41,486 nucleotides of DNA from Nitrospiraceae bacterium (GTDB taxonomy: Bacteria > Nitrospirota > Nitrospiria > Nitrospirales > Nitrospiraceae). Position 1 is the first letter of the stretch. Every line of letters begins with the position of its first letter. Positions 32,654-41,073 of this stretch are shown piece by piece. The notes under the pieces are model-generated. The model searched no databases, was not told the DNA's origin, and saw only the letters and a list, made by a program, of their open reading frames with translations. Position numbers and translations under genes: made by a program. The DNA is taken from contig CAKKRK010000031.1 in assembly GCA_919902665.1 (NCBI GenBank), positions 1 through 41,486 of the forward strand, read 5' to 3'.

Positions 32654-33910
32654 ATGGCCAAGCAGGAGAAGATGGATCGACACTTGCGCTGTTCTTTCTG
32701 TGGGAAAAGCCGTGATGAGGTGAGAAAACTTATCGCCGGACCGACGGTGTATATCTGTGATGAGTGCGTCAATCTTTGTAATGACATCATTGCGGAGGAC
32801 TGGGAAGAAGCCAAAGAAGAAATTTCGTCTAAACTCAAGAAACCAGCGGAGATCAAGCATCACCTCGATCAATATGTTATCGGGCAGGAGCGGGCTAAAC
32901 GCATTTTGTCTGTGGCCGTACACAATCATTACAAGCGCATCTCCTCAAAGGAAAAAGAGGTTGACGATATCGAGCTCCAAAAGGGCAATATCCTCATGGT
33001 GGGTCCGACCGGTACGGGGAAGACTCTCTTGGCCCAGACCTTGGCCAAATATCTTGACGTCCCATTTACTCTTGCTGATGCCACGACTCTGACCGAAGCC
33101 GGTTACGTGGGTGAAGATGTCGAGAATATCATTCTGAAACTCCTGCAAGCTGCGGATTACGATGTGGAACGAGCTGAGCGCGGGATTGTGTACATCGACG
33201 AAATTGATAAGATCAGCCGGAAGAGCGATAGTCCGTCTATTACGCGTGACGTGTCTGGCGAAGGGGTTCAACAAGCCCTACTGAAGTTAATCGAAGGCAC
33301 GGTCGCGAATGTCCCACCGCAGGGGGGCAGAAAGCATCCGCATCAGGAATTTATTCAGGTCAATACCAGCAACATTTTGTTTATCTGTGGTGGAGCGTTT
33401 GTTGGTTTAGAGCAGATCATCGAACAGCGTCTGAATCGAAAATCCATTGGATTTGGAGCTGAAATCCGAGGAAAAAGCGACATTCGTTTGGGGGATTGGC
33501 TGTCTAAGGTACAGCCAGAGGATTTTCTGAAGTACGGTTTGATACCGGAATTCGTGGGACGATTACCCGTCGTGGCCACGTTAGAGGAGTTAGACGAGCG
33601 AGCCTTGATCCGTATCCTTACTGAACCGCGCAATGCGTTGACCAAGCAGTACGAGAAACTGTTATCGTTCGAAAAGGTCAAGCTCCGATTCACCGAAGCG
33701 GCGTTGGGGGCCCTAGCACGTAAAGCCTATGCGCAGAAGACTGGGGCCAGAGGCCTTCGGGCGATCCTGGAAGAAGTGATGCTTGACATCATGTATGATG
33801 CCCCTTCCCAGAAACAGATCGTAGAAGTGGTGATTACCGAAGATGCAATCTTGGGGAAAAACCCACCGATGCGCATATTTGAACAGGAAAATGACGCTAA
33901 GACCGCATAA
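32654..33910 (+). CDS. clpX: ATP-dependent Clp protease ATP-binding subunit ClpX
   Basis: A protein of 418 aa with CAGGAGGG before the ATG. The N-terminal zinc-binding domain ([20 protein letters not shown], then CDECVNLC) recruits adaptors and substrates. The AAA+ module has Walker [13 protein letters not shown], pore loop GYVGEDVE, Walker [30 protein letters not shown] and sensor 2 GARGLRA. The IGFGAE region corresponds to the IGF loop that docks on ClpP ([10 protein letters not shown]). Last gene of tig-clpP-clpX. Confidence 0.97.
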   Translation: MAKQEKMDRHLRCSFCGKSRDEVRKLIAGPTVYICDECVNLCNDIIAEDWEEAKEEISSKLKKPAEIKHHLDQYVIGQERAKRILSVAVHNHYKRISSKEKEVDDIELQKGNILMVGPTGTGKTLLAQTLAKYLDVPFTLADATTLTEAGYVGEDVENIILKLLQAADYDVERAERGIVYIDEIDKISRKSDSPSITRDVSGEGVQQALLKLIEGTVANVPPQGGRKHPHQEFIQVNTSNILFICGGAFVGLEQIIEQRLNRKSIGFGAEIRGKSDIRLGDWLSKVQPEDFLKYGLIPEFVGRLPVVATLEELDERALIRILTEPRNALTKQYEKLLSFEKVKLRFTEAALGALARKAYAQKTGARGLRAILEEVMLDIMYDAPSQKQIVEVVITEDAILGKNPPMRIFEQENDAKTA

Positions 33911-33961
33911 AAGCTGACACATTCTATTGATTAATAGGCCTATCTAGCTAATCATTCGTAG

Positions 33962-33987
33962 AGGGGGGGAATTGATATTTCCCCCCT
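33962..33987 (+). terminator. hairpin after clpX, possible terminator
   Basis: AGGGGGGGAA (33962-33971) pairs with TTTCCCCCCT (33978-33987), with one G-T pair and a six-base loop, about 50 bases after the clpX stop. No T run follows, so it may act as an mRNA 3' stabiliser or a weak terminator. Confidence 0.5.
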
Positions 33988-34032
33988 GGCCGTTAGCTCC
34001 TTCCCTCGCTTCTCCTAACCCCATCATTTTCC

Positions 34033-34060
34033 TCGACAATCAGAAACGCCGCGCTATACT
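34033..34060 (+). promoter_or_regulatory. promoter of the PilZ-like gene pair
   Basis: TCGACA (34033-34038), 16 bases, TATACT (34055-34060). The predicted start near 34067 coincides with an in-frame GTG, which supports the GTG at 34091 as the real translation start. Confidence 0.6.
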
Positions 34061-34090
34061 TGCTTCGTGCGTGTTTCGGATGGAGGGCCT

Positions 34091-34618
34091 GTGAAATACC
34101 CTGTCTCTTTGAGCCTTCGCCACAAAGGCAAAGTTATTGAACTTGATGCGGCCCGTGAAATGGTTGTCTTGTTGGGTGTTAAGGGGGAGGTAATTGGCTC
34201 CCTGCCCTGGGACTTCGTCATTGATCAAATATTCGCCTACCGCAAGGTGGATGTTGTGGGTGCTCAAAAAGAAGTCCGGTCAGAGCCTCGGATTTCGCTC
34301 GCGTTCCGGGTGCGCTACAACAGCCCAGAAGGACCACGATGTGAGAGTCGCGCCGGTGGTATTGGCGGTGGAGGATTATTTATCGAAAGCCAGACCCCTC
34401 TTCCTGTAGGGACCAGACTGGCTATGGAGTTCTCGTTTCCAGAGAAATCCGAAGAATGGATGCCGGCAAAAGGAACCGTCGCCTGGGTTTGCCCAAAAGC
34501 TGATCAATATACTTTCAGTCCTGGAATGGGGATCCGGTTCACGGAAATAGCGGAGAATGTCCGCGATCGAATTCATGAGTTAGTGAAATCAACCCAGAAC
34601 ATAGGGCACGCAGCATAA
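34091..34618 (+). CDS. PilZ-like domain protein, first of a tandem pair
   Basis: A protein of 175 aa from the GTG at 34091, preceded by GGAGGG. The start was chosen because it aligns the N-terminus (MKYPVSLSLRHKGKVIELD) with that of the next gene (MTFPVVSTTGHRGKSLIID); a GTG at 34067 would add eight residues. A short N-terminal beta domain (about 1-60) is followed by a PilZ-like barrel (about 68-165): PRISLAFRVRY, AGGIGGGGLFIES, GTRLAMEFSFP, GTVAWV and PGMGIRFTEI. Where c-di-GMP-binding PilZ proteins have RxxxR and [D/N]xSxxG, this one has RxxxA and a glycine run, so c-di-GMP binding is doubtful. It is 37 bases upstream of its paralog. Confidence 0.8.
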   Translation: MKYPVSLSLRHKGKVIELDAAREMVVLLGVKGEVIGSLPWDFVIDQIFAYRKVDVVGAQKEVRSEPRISLAFRVRYNSPEGPRCESRAGGIGGGGLFIESQTPLPVGTRLAMEFSFPEKSEEWMPAKGTVAWVCPKADQYTFSPGMGIRFTEIAENVRDRIHELVKSTQNIGHAA

Positions 34619-34655
34619 TTCCACTCCTGGCTTACGCCATCCGGAAAAGGGATGT

Positions 34656-35174
34656 ATGACGTTTCCTGTCGTTTCCACTACGGGGCATCGAGGGAAGTCT
34701 CTCATTATTGATTCTGGGCGAGAGACGATCAACGTGCACGACACCTCTGGCCAGTTATTGGGTAGCATGTCATGGGGCGCAATCATCGAGCACGTGGTTG
34801 TCAGTGGTGAAGATGGCCGGTTTGCCCATTGTCGCGCGCAGCCCCGTGCGCCTCTCGCCCTGAAGGTCCGCTGTACGACGCCAGAAGGAAAGCAGTTCGA
34901 TAGTCTCACCGGGGGAATCGGGGGCGGCGGGCTCTTTATCGAGAGTGGTGCCCCTCTCAGTCCAGGCACAGAGTTGACGGTCGAATTTGCGCTGCCAGAT
35001 CGGCCGTGGGACAAGCTGAAAGCGAAGGCGAAGGTTGCCTGGGTCCGTAACAAGCCGGAGCGATACCTTCTATTCCCAGGCATGGGCATCCAGTTTGTGG
35101 AGTTGGAGAAGACGGTACAAGAGGAATTGGTCGGACTGGTTGAGGCCCTGAATCGAAGTCGAAATCCCTCCTGA
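34656..35174 (+). CDS. PilZ-like domain protein, second of a tandem pair
   Basis: A protein of 172 aa. Same architecture as the preceding gene: the N-terminal segment has LGSMSWGAIIEHVV matching IGSLPWDFVIDQIF. It then has a PilZ-like barrel with PRAPLALKVRC, TGGIGGGGLFIES, GTELTVEFALP, AKVAWV and PGMGIQFVEL. The GGIGGGGLFIES loop is identical in the two copies while flanking residues differ widely, so the loop is under constraint. Arg and Asp/Asn-Ser residues of the c-di-GMP site are missing here too. The pair arose by local duplication and is probably one operon from the promoter at 34033. Confidence 0.8.
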   Translation: MTFPVVSTTGHRGKSLIIDSGRETINVHDTSGQLLGSMSWGAIIEHVVVSGEDGRFAHCRAQPRAPLALKVRCTTPEGKQFDSLTGGIGGGGLFIESGAPLSPGTELTVEFALPDRPWDKLKAKAKVAWVRNKPERYLLFPGMGIQFVELEKTVQEELVGLVEALNRSRNPS

Positions 35175-35551
35175 GTAACGAGCAAGCTTTTCCGAATCAG
35201 CATGTAACCTCCAGGCCATCGTTCTATCGGCCAACGGCTGCTATTTTTCCGATATGGAACTCTTCCCTCAAGCCCGTAGGTACCTCCCGCCAGAACAAAG
35301 AAGATGACCGCCTCATCCCATAGCCGATCCAGTAGATGTAGCACCGTCTGACTAACCCTCGTTTTTTCTAAAGCATCAATGGCTCATTAACTGTTCGACT
35401 GAGCCTGTTCAAGGGTCACGTCAGGGTCGGGTGCTGGAGTATTTTGGTAACGCCTACAGCGATAGCGATCCCTCATGCCAGTGGTGCGAAGAGGGCAAAC
35501 ATCAGTCGGCTAGAATGTGAGTGAAATATGGGGAGGCTCTATGGATGAGGG
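35175..35551. other. intergenic region, no gene seen
   Basis: This 377-base gap separates the PilZ pair from the convergent TatA-like gene. Open frames on the minus strand here are continuations of antisense frames and lack ribosome sites. A short stretch at about 35393-35415 (GTTCGACTGAGCCTGTTCAA) recalls the wording of the REP-like element at 24424 but is too diverged to call. No RNA gene or strong terminator was recognised. Confidence 0.5.
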
Positions 35552-36346
35552 TCACACAGATTTTTGAGGATCTTCTTGCGGCGGCGGTAATTCTTTAGCG
35601 GCATCCATAGATTGTTGGATTTCTTTTTTGGCTGCATCCAGTTCGGCCTGAATCGTACTCATTTGAGGGTCGACGCTATTGCGGACATCGGTCACGGCTT
35701 GCCGGAATGTTCGCACGACCTCTCCGAGCCCTTCACCGAAATGCTGAAGATCATCGGGCGATACTGCTGCTGATTGTGTAGCTTTGAGCGCTGCCTGTTG
35801 CGCCTGTACGCGGGCCACTGCATCTTTGTTCACAATAGCGGAAGGACGTTTGGCGGTCGGTGTTGCCTGAGAACCAGCCGGCAACGGTGGATACGACGCG
35901 TGAGCTCTTGGAGGGGGAGCTGCAGCCCGTTCCTCCATCGAGAGCACGGGGCTGGAGGCAGATGGAGATGCTTGATTTGGGGAAAGCGTGGTTGTTTGCG
36001 GAGTCTGAAGGCTTGTGTTGTAGAGCAAGGAAGCAGTGGTGCCGGGTGTCAGCTCCGGGCCAGGGACATAGGGAGCGAGAGGCCTTGTTGTTGCTGGCGA
36101 TGATCCTGTGGCCGGTGGTGGAACTGTTGCTGCGATACTTGCCGGAGTCTGAATGGCCTGTAGTTGCCCGGTTTCTTGTTGGACCGGGTCTGAAGCGGGT
36201 TGAGGCACGTCGGTGACTTCTTTTCGAAAGCCTTTCAACGCCTTGCCGACACCCTCGCCGATCTGTGGCAGACGGCCTGCTCCAAAAATGATGAGCACGA
36301 TGACGAGAATGAGAATGAGTTCAGAGAAACCCATTGTGCCGAACAT
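35552..36346 (-). CDS. TatA/TatB-like protein with long Pro-rich linker and a second amphipathic helix
   Basis: A protein of 264 aa, over twice the length of a typical TatA. The N-terminus is a canonical TatA/B unit: transmembrane helix (about 7-22, [16 protein letters not shown]), a GAGRLPQIG hinge and an amphipathic helix (29-47). A low-complexity Pro/Ala/Thr/Ser linker follows (about 48-195). Residues 203-221 ([19 protein letters not shown]) repeat the helix at 29-47 ([19 protein letters not shown]) at 10 of 19 positions, without a transmembrane segment. A charged coiled-coil tail follows. Twin-arginine translocase pore or receptor component is the expected role; no tatC is in the window, and TatA versus TatB cannot be decided. 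A Tat-type substrate is encoded at 4932-6251. GAGG precedes the ATG. Confidence 0.85.
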   Translation of the reverse strand: MFGTMGFSELILILVIVLIIFGAGRLPQIGEGVGKALKGFRKEVTDVPQPASDPVQQETGQLQAIQTPASIAATVPPPATGSSPATTRPLAPYVPGPELTPGTTASLLYNTSLQTPQTTTLSPNQASPSASSPVLSMEERAAAPPPRAHASYPPLPAGSQATPTAKRPSAIVNKDAVARVQAQQAALKATQSAAVSPDDLQHFGEGLGEVVRTFRQAVTDVRNSVDPQMSTIQAELDAAKKEIQQSMDAAKELPPPQEDPQKSV

Positions 36347-36456
36347 GCACGGCCTCGCATATGATCCGGAGAGTGCCCTTGTGGGATGACTGAATCTAGC
36401 CGCCCCGTAGACATGGTGTCAAGAAAGGGTCGAAGCAGGATGCTCAGACAGAAATG

Positions 36457-37659
36457 TCAGAGAAGAGACACGATTTCGGTTTGAAGTGGTAGCCCATACA
36501 CCACGGCTTCGCGGTCCGATATATAGACGTCAAGCTCACTCCTGATCCCGAACTCTCCTGGCAGGTAGATGCCTGGCTCGATAGAAAAGCAGGTTCTCGG
36601 CAGAAGCCGACGGCTATCCTGAGTTTCCAGGTTGTCGATATTGGCTCCATTACCATGAACTTCTTCACCAATCGAGTGGCCGGTTCGATGAATGAAGAAG
36701 TCGCCGTAGCCCGCCGTGCGAATCGTCGTGCGGCAGACATCATCAACCTCCCATCCACAAGGAAATCGGCCGGTGGCCACCTGATCCTGGACAAACGACA
36801 GTGCCGCATCGCGTCCGCGTCGAACATGTTCAAAGATCATGCGCTGTTGTGCTGGTGCTTCTGTGCCGGTATAGCCTGTCCAGGTGATATCCCCATAGAC
36901 CGAGCCCGGGGCCGTTTGTTTCGCCCATAAGTCGATCAGAACCAAATTGTCCCGAGTGATGAGAGAGGAGCTTGACTCCGTCGGCCCATAATGGGGATCG
37001 GCGCTGTGGGCATCAACCGCTGCAATTGGAGCGCTGGACGTCGTCATGCCAGCATCGCGAATACGTGAGAGAATGAACTGCTGCAGATCATATTCGGATA
37101 ATCGACGTTCGTTGGTGACGCATGACGCCACATGGGCGAAGGCCTCGTCGACGATGTTTCTGAGCGCTGTCACGGCATACCGATGGGATTCCAGTTGTTC
37201 ATCTGTCCAGACTGCCTCAAATTGTTGGACGAGATCGGCTGATGTGACCACTTCAAGCCCAAAACTTCTGATCAACTCAATGGTGCCGGCATCCACTCTG
37301 GACAGATACGGGACGGCGTTGAACGGTGAATACTGCATGGCGATTTGCCGTCGACCTTGCAACAGCGAGGCCAAGAGCAAACGTTGCTGTTCCCATGACA
37401 CGTACTGCTGGATCTGACCGGGTAACTCATCCAGCACATGTGGTTCGATCCTGTGAAGGAGTTTAACCGGTTCTCCCGACGAGGGGATCCAATAGTACCA
37501 GCGCCGAGTGACATGCTGGGTCGGATCAAGGAGCAAGACCCGATAGGCTAATGGGTCGCTGCCGCGAAAGTCGTAGAAAAGCCATCCATCAAGAGAGCCT
37601 ATGTCTCTGAGTGCGTCTTGGATTGCAGCGATCCGCGTTTGGTGGGCAACGTCGCTCAT
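36457..37659 (-). CDS. M24-family metallopeptidase (Xaa-Pro aminopeptidase/dipeptidase-like)
   Basis: A protein of 400 aa. The N-terminal creatinase-like domain (about 1-150) precedes the pita-bread domain with the five metal ligands: Asp in LIDLWAKQ, Asp in YGDITWTGYTG, His in RTGHSIGEEVHG, Glu in SIEPGIYLPG and Glu in IRSELDVYI. It probably cleaves peptides with proline at the second position in the cytoplasm. Which subtype (PepP or PepQ) cannot be decided. It is divergent from the hypothetical gene at 37742, with about 80 bases between. Confidence 0.9.
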   Translation of the reverse strand: MSDVAHQTRIAAIQDALRDIGSLDGWLFYDFRGSDPLAYRVLLLDPTQHVTRRWYYWIPSSGEPVKLLHRIEPHVLDELPGQIQQYVSWEQQRLLLASLLQGRRQIAMQYSPFNAVPYLSRVDAGTIELIRSFGLEVVTSADLVQQFEAVWTDEQLESHRYAVTALRNIVDEAFAHVASCVTNERRLSEYDLQQFILSRIRDAGMTTSSAPIAAVDAHSADPHYGPTESSSSLITRDNLVLIDLWAKQTAPGSVYGDITWTGYTGTEAPAQQRMIFEHVRRGRDAALSFVQDQVATGRFPCGWEVDDVCRTTIRTAGYGDFFIHRTGHSIGEEVHGNGANIDNLETQDSRRLLPRTCFSIEPGIYLPGEFGIRSELDVYISDREAVVYGLPLQTEIVSLL

Positions 37660-37723
37660 GGGTGTCCATCTTATCCTCGGGGTACAGGTGCGTCAATCAA
37701 GCTCCGGGTCTTTATGTGAATCA

Positions 37724-37732
37724 TGGTACAAT
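37724..37732 (+). promoter_or_regulatory. extended -10 promoter placed for a leaderless mRNA
   Basis: TGGTACAAT is an extended -10 whose last base is nine bases before the ATG at 37742, so the predicted transcript starts within about three bases of the start codon. The -35 region is poor and no Shine-Dalgarno sequence is present. Confidence 0.45.
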
Positions 37733-37741
37733 GGCGCTCCT

Positions 37742-38212
37742 ATGGTTCTAGGATCACATCGAGACGTCCCATCGTATCGAGTCACGTTCTTCTTTGGGCC
37801 TGAGCCAGTCGAGGGGCGCCCCGATGTGCTGGCCTGTGTGTTCAACGTGAAGAAACGGAGTTGGAAAGCAGGCATTCAGATCTCCGTCGAGATGAGAACC
37901 GACCAGCTGGCGGGGCTTCAACAGAAGATGCGCCTTGCTGATCGACTTGCGAAGAGCTTGATGGCTCTTGATCCCCAAGAGCGTCCTCATTATCAAGAGC
38001 GTATAGCGGATTGCTTTGCACAAGCTGTTTGCTGGTGTAAGTTGGATCTAAGACTGCAAGCAGGTGTGGTCCAAGAAAATCAGCGAATCCAAGTTGATGA
38101 GTTGTTCATCGAATTAGATCAGGAGGCCAATAATCGTGCAGACGATGTGCTCGCTTACATCTTGGGAGAGTTGGATCTGACCCCTGATCATTCGGTGCCA
38201 TCATCCTGTTAA
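37742..38212 (+). CDS. hypothetical protein (156 aa)
   Basis: Unrecognised cytoplasmic protein. The ATG at 37742 was chosen because the sequence before it in the open frame overlaps the divergent M24 gene and has a promoter in it. The N-terminal half is beta-rich (SYRVTFFFGPEPVEG, VLACVFNVKKRSWKAGIQISVEM) and the C-terminal half helical (MRLADRLAKSLMALDPQERP, ELDQEANNRADDVLAYILGEL). A cysteine cluster FAQAVCWCKLDL lies between. No nucleotide-binding or catalytic motif is evident. Confidence 0.65.
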   Translation: MVLGSHRDVPSYRVTFFFGPEPVEGRPDVLACVFNVKKRSWKAGIQISVEMRTDQLAGLQQKMRLADRLAKSLMALDPQERPHYQERIADCFAQAVCWCKLDLRLQAGVVQENQRIQVDELFIELDQEANNRADDVLAYILGELDLTPDHSVPSSC

Positions 38213-38231
38213 GGTCGAGATCCCTCGGGGG

Positions 38232-38259
38232 TTGCATTCGGGAGAGAATTTGTTATAAC
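38232..38259 (+). promoter_or_regulatory. promoter upstream of the small secreted protein gene
   Basis: TTGCAT (38232-38237), 16 bases, TATAAC (38254-38259), about 74 bases before the GTG start at 38333. Confidence 0.45.
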
Positions 38260-38332
38260 GCTCGCGAGGACTAGTGTATGATCATTTGGATATCCCGTCA
38301 TTGTGGATCTGAAAAGGAAGGAGGCGCTTCAC

Positions 38333-38713
38333 GTGAGACTCCCAATCGTGGTTCTCGTCGTCATCATCACCTACTGTTCGATGTTTGTCGCTCCGGCTTG
38401 GAGTCAGTCGTCGTCCGCTGACACACAGCAAGGGACGGCTTCCGGGGCCGGTATGGGAGCTGCTTCAGCTGCCGCCACAATCTTGTATTTCCCGTTTAAA
38501 GCAGCATTTGCTGTTGGCGGTGGAATTGTCGGTGGTCTCGCGTATGTGTTTTCGGGATTCAGTGAGCCAACGGCGAAAAGTATCTGGGTCCCCAGCATGT
38601 ACGGGACCTACCTCATTACCCCGGAGCATCTCAGTGGCGATCGTCCGGTACGTTTCCTCGGTGTTGGTGCCGAAAATGAGGATACCTCCGTCGCACCTGC
38701 TCCGACGAACTAG
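38333..38713 (+). CDS. small exported protein with Gly/Ala-rich membrane segment (126 aa)
   Basis: Starts at the GTG at 38333 because AAGGAGG lies eight bases upstream; the frame also holds a GTG at 38303 without a site. The N-terminus is a Sec signal (RLPIVVLVVIITYCSMFVAP, then AWSQS). A Gln/Ser/Thr linker leads to a long Gly/Ala-rich hydrophobic stretch (about 40-80, with ATILYFPFKAAFAVGGGIVG), probably membrane-embedded, and a short soluble tail (SIWVPSMYGTYLITPEHLSG). I do not recognise the family. It is followed after 14 bases by the C26 amidotransferase gene and may be cotranscribed with it. Confidence 0.7.
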   Translation: MRLPIVVLVVIITYCSMFVAPAWSQSSSADTQQGTASGAGMGAASAAATILYFPFKAAFAVGGGIVGGLAYVFSGFSEPTAKSIWVPSMYGTYLITPEHLSGDRPVRFLGVGAENEDTSVAPAPTN

Positions 38714-38727
38714 CCTGCGCATTGAGT

Positions 38728-39468
38728 ATGAAGCCTGTAATTGGCGTGACCCCAGACTTTAATACCGGTGACAGGAAGGACATGGGCGGGCACGAGCCAA
38801 CCTATTTTTTGCGGGCTCGCTACATTCGGGCTGTTGAAGAACTCGGTGGTATTCCTCTGATCTTTCCTCTCGTAGCGGAACCGTCTGCCCGGCGACGGCT
38901 TCTTGACCGTGTTGATGGGTTGCTCCTCACCGGCAGTGGACCAGACCTTCCGCCGAGTCTCTATGGAGAGCGGCAGCGCTACAAGTTTCCGCTGGTGAGC
39001 GAACGCCGTGCCAACTTTGAGCTGGAGTTAGTCCTTCAGGCCCAGAAGCGGGATCTTCCCCTCCTAGGAATCTGCGGAGGGATGCAGACCGTGAATGTCG
39101 CCTGTGGAGGGAGCCTGTATCAGGACATTCCTGCACAAGTCCCCAGTGCGTTGGATCATCGTCAAAAGGCGAAAGCGATCCATGTCGCTCACTCGGTGAC
39201 CGTGACACCCAAGAGCCTCTTGAACAAGGTGGTCGGAAAGAGAACCTTCATGGTGAATAGTTCCCATCACCAATCGGTCAAGACAGTCGCTCCGTCGCTC
39301 TGCGCGAGTGCCATGGCACCCGATGGGATCATCGAAGCGATCGAATCCCCTGCACATCGATTTCTCCTCGCTATCCAATGGCACCCCGAATTCTTGTTCG
39401 AGCGGCATGTGGTCCATCGGCGGCTGTTTGAAGCCCTGCTCCGTGCGGCCCGCCGGACGCGTGCATGA
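38728..39468 (+). CDS. class I glutamine amidotransferase-like hydrolase (peptidase C26)
   Basis: A protein of 246 aa from the ATG at 38728 (MKPVIGVTPDF); a TTG two codons earlier is possible. Gamma-glutamyl hydrolase family related to PuuD: nucleophile Cys in LLGICGGMQTVNVACGG, with His and Glu in AIQWHPEFLFE. VDGLLLTGSGPDLPPSLYGE holds the oxyanion-region glycines of the family, and VNSSHHQSVK is also typical. It hydrolyses gamma-glutamyl bonds; the putrescine-pathway substrate of PuuD is not implied, since no other puu genes are present. An APC amino-acid permease follows. Confidence 0.88.
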   Translation: MKPVIGVTPDFNTGDRKDMGGHEPTYFLRARYIRAVEELGGIPLIFPLVAEPSARRRLLDRVDGLLLTGSGPDLPPSLYGERQRYKFPLVSERRANFELELVLQAQKRDLPLLGICGGMQTVNVACGGSLYQDIPAQVPSALDHRQKAKAIHVAHSVTVTPKSLLNKVVGKRTFMVNSSHHQSVKTVAPSLCASAMAPDGIIEAIESPAHRFLLAIQWHPEFLFERHVVHRRLFEALLRAARRTRA

Positions 39469-39599
39469 TCTCTCCGGACCGTTCCAGTAAGCACCGCCAA
39501 CTCGTTTCCTGGTCTCTGGCCATACGTTGATCTCAGATGGAGCCGTAGCGTCGTGACCCCATCACAGCGAATTCCGGTACGTTGAGCTTGGGAGGGACC

Positions 39600-41048
39600 G
39601 TGGGTAGCCAACTTCTCCGAACGAAACCCATCGATCAAATTCTGGCCGATGCCGAACATCCAGAGCATCGTCTCAAGAGAACATTGACGGCGTGGGATCT
39701 CACGGCGCTTGGGATCGGCGCGATTATTGGGACCGGCATTTTCGTCCTGGTCGGAACCGCCATCGTCGGTGATGCACACCGGCCAGGAGCGGGACCAGGG
39801 ATTGTTCTATCCTTCGTTCTTTCCGGCATCACCTGCGCGTTAGCTGCGCTGTGTTATGCCGAATTTTCAGCGATGATCCCGGTCGCAGGGTCAGCGTACA
39901 CCTTTTCGTACGCCACACTGGGTGAGTTTCTGGCCTGGCTCACAGGGTGGAATCTAATTTTGGAATATGGTGTGGCCTGCGTCGCGGTTGCGATCGGCTG
40001 GTCCGGCTATTTCAACAAATTATTGAAGCTCGCCGGCTTGGAATTGCCCTATTGGGCGACGAATCCACCGCATTGGGCGGGTGGTCCGGAGGGAAGTATC
40101 GCCAATTTTCCAGCTGCCATCATCGTTTTGTTGGTCACGGCCATCCTCGTGATAGGCATCAAGGAAAGTGCCCGTGCCGCCGGCATGATCGTACTGCTGA
40201 AACTTGCGGTGGTTCTTTTCTTCATCGCCGTAGGGGCTCCCTCTGTCAGCGCTGACAACTGGACACCGTTCATGCCGAACGGATTTGAAGGGGTCCGTGC
40301 CGCGGCTGCCATCATCTTTTTTGCCTATATTGGGTTCGATGCGGTCTCAACTGCTGCAGAGGAGGCTCGGAACCCTCAACGAGACGTTCCGTTGGGTATC
40401 CTTGCTTCGCTGGCGGTGTGTACCGTGCTCTATATTGCCGTGGCGGCGGTCCTCACCGGCCTGATTCCCCTCAGCCAAATTGACATACATGCTCCAGTGG
40501 CTGAAGCGCTCAGCGTCGTGGGGTTTAAATGGGGCGCTGCTATCGTGGCTATCGGAGCCGTGGCGGGTATCACGAGTGTATTGATCGTCATGATGCTGGG
40601 ACAAATCCGCGTGTTCTTTGCTATGTCGCGCGATAGGCTGTTAAGCCCGAGGCTCTCACAGGTTCATCCAAGGTTTGGAACGCCCCATCGGGCAACGATT
40701 CTGACCGGAGTGGCTATCGCGATCCTGGCGGCGTTGTTCCAGATCGGGGAAGCGGCCGATATGACCAACATCGGAACCTTCTTTGCCTTTATCCTCGTCA
40801 GCTTTGGGGTCATGCTGCTCCGGTACGTAAAGCCTGATCTGCCCAGGCCCTTTCGTCTTCCCTTCATGCCTCTCGTGCCCATCATGAGCATCGCCGCATG
40901 CCTATACCTAATGGCTGGTTTGCCTTCGGCAACATGGATCCGTTTTGTGGTATGGACCGTTATTGGCATTCTCGTGTATGCGGCGTATGGGATGAAACAC
41001 AGCAAACTAGCTGCTCAGGCTGTCGACTGTAGTCCGCCCTCACGATGA
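39600..41048 (+). CDS. APC-superfamily amino-acid permease (cationic amino acid transporter type)
   Basis: A protein of 482 aa from the GTG at 39600, with GGAGGG just upstream; a TTG at 39582 is the alternative. The conserved N-terminal text LRTKPIDQILADAEHPEHRL and LKRTLTAWDLTALGIGAIIG is typical of the CAT/YfnA-like group. The unwound TM1 substrate motif is GIGAIIGTGIF. About twelve hydrophobic helices are seen, with YIGFDAVSTAAEEARNPQRDVP as the TM6-TM7 signature. It takes up amino acids by proton or sodium coupling; the substrate is unknown. It lies 131 bases downstream of the C26 hydrolase, which may process what it imports (inference). Confidence 0.92.
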   Translation: MGSQLLRTKPIDQILADAEHPEHRLKRTLTAWDLTALGIGAIIGTGIFVLVGTAIVGDAHRPGAGPGIVLSFVLSGITCALAALCYAEFSAMIPVAGSAYTFSYATLGEFLAWLTGWNLILEYGVACVAVAIGWSGYFNKLLKLAGLELPYWATNPPHWAGGPEGSIANFPAAIIVLLVTAILVIGIKESARAAGMIVLLKLAVVLFFIAVGAPSVSADNWTPFMPNGFEGVRAAAAIIFFAYIGFDAVSTAAEEARNPQRDVPLGILASLAVCTVLYIAVAAVLTGLIPLSQIDIHAPVAEALSVVGFKWGAAIVAIGAVAGITSVLIVMMLGQIRVFFAMSRDRLLSPRLSQVHPRFGTPHRATILTGVAIAILAALFQIGEAADMTNIGTFFAFILVSFGVMLLRYVKPDLPRPFRLPFMPLVPIMSIAACLYLMAGLPSATWIRFVVWTVIGILVYAAYGMKHSKLAAQAVDCSPPSR

Positions 41049-41073
41049 ATCAGGAACAATTCTAGTAAGGAGT

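Noticed and set aside
34589-35344. Minus-strand open frame of 251 codons opposite the second PilZ gene
   Set aside because: The opposite strand encodes a protein with a clear paralog next door, and this frame is Ser/Arg-rich shadow sequence.
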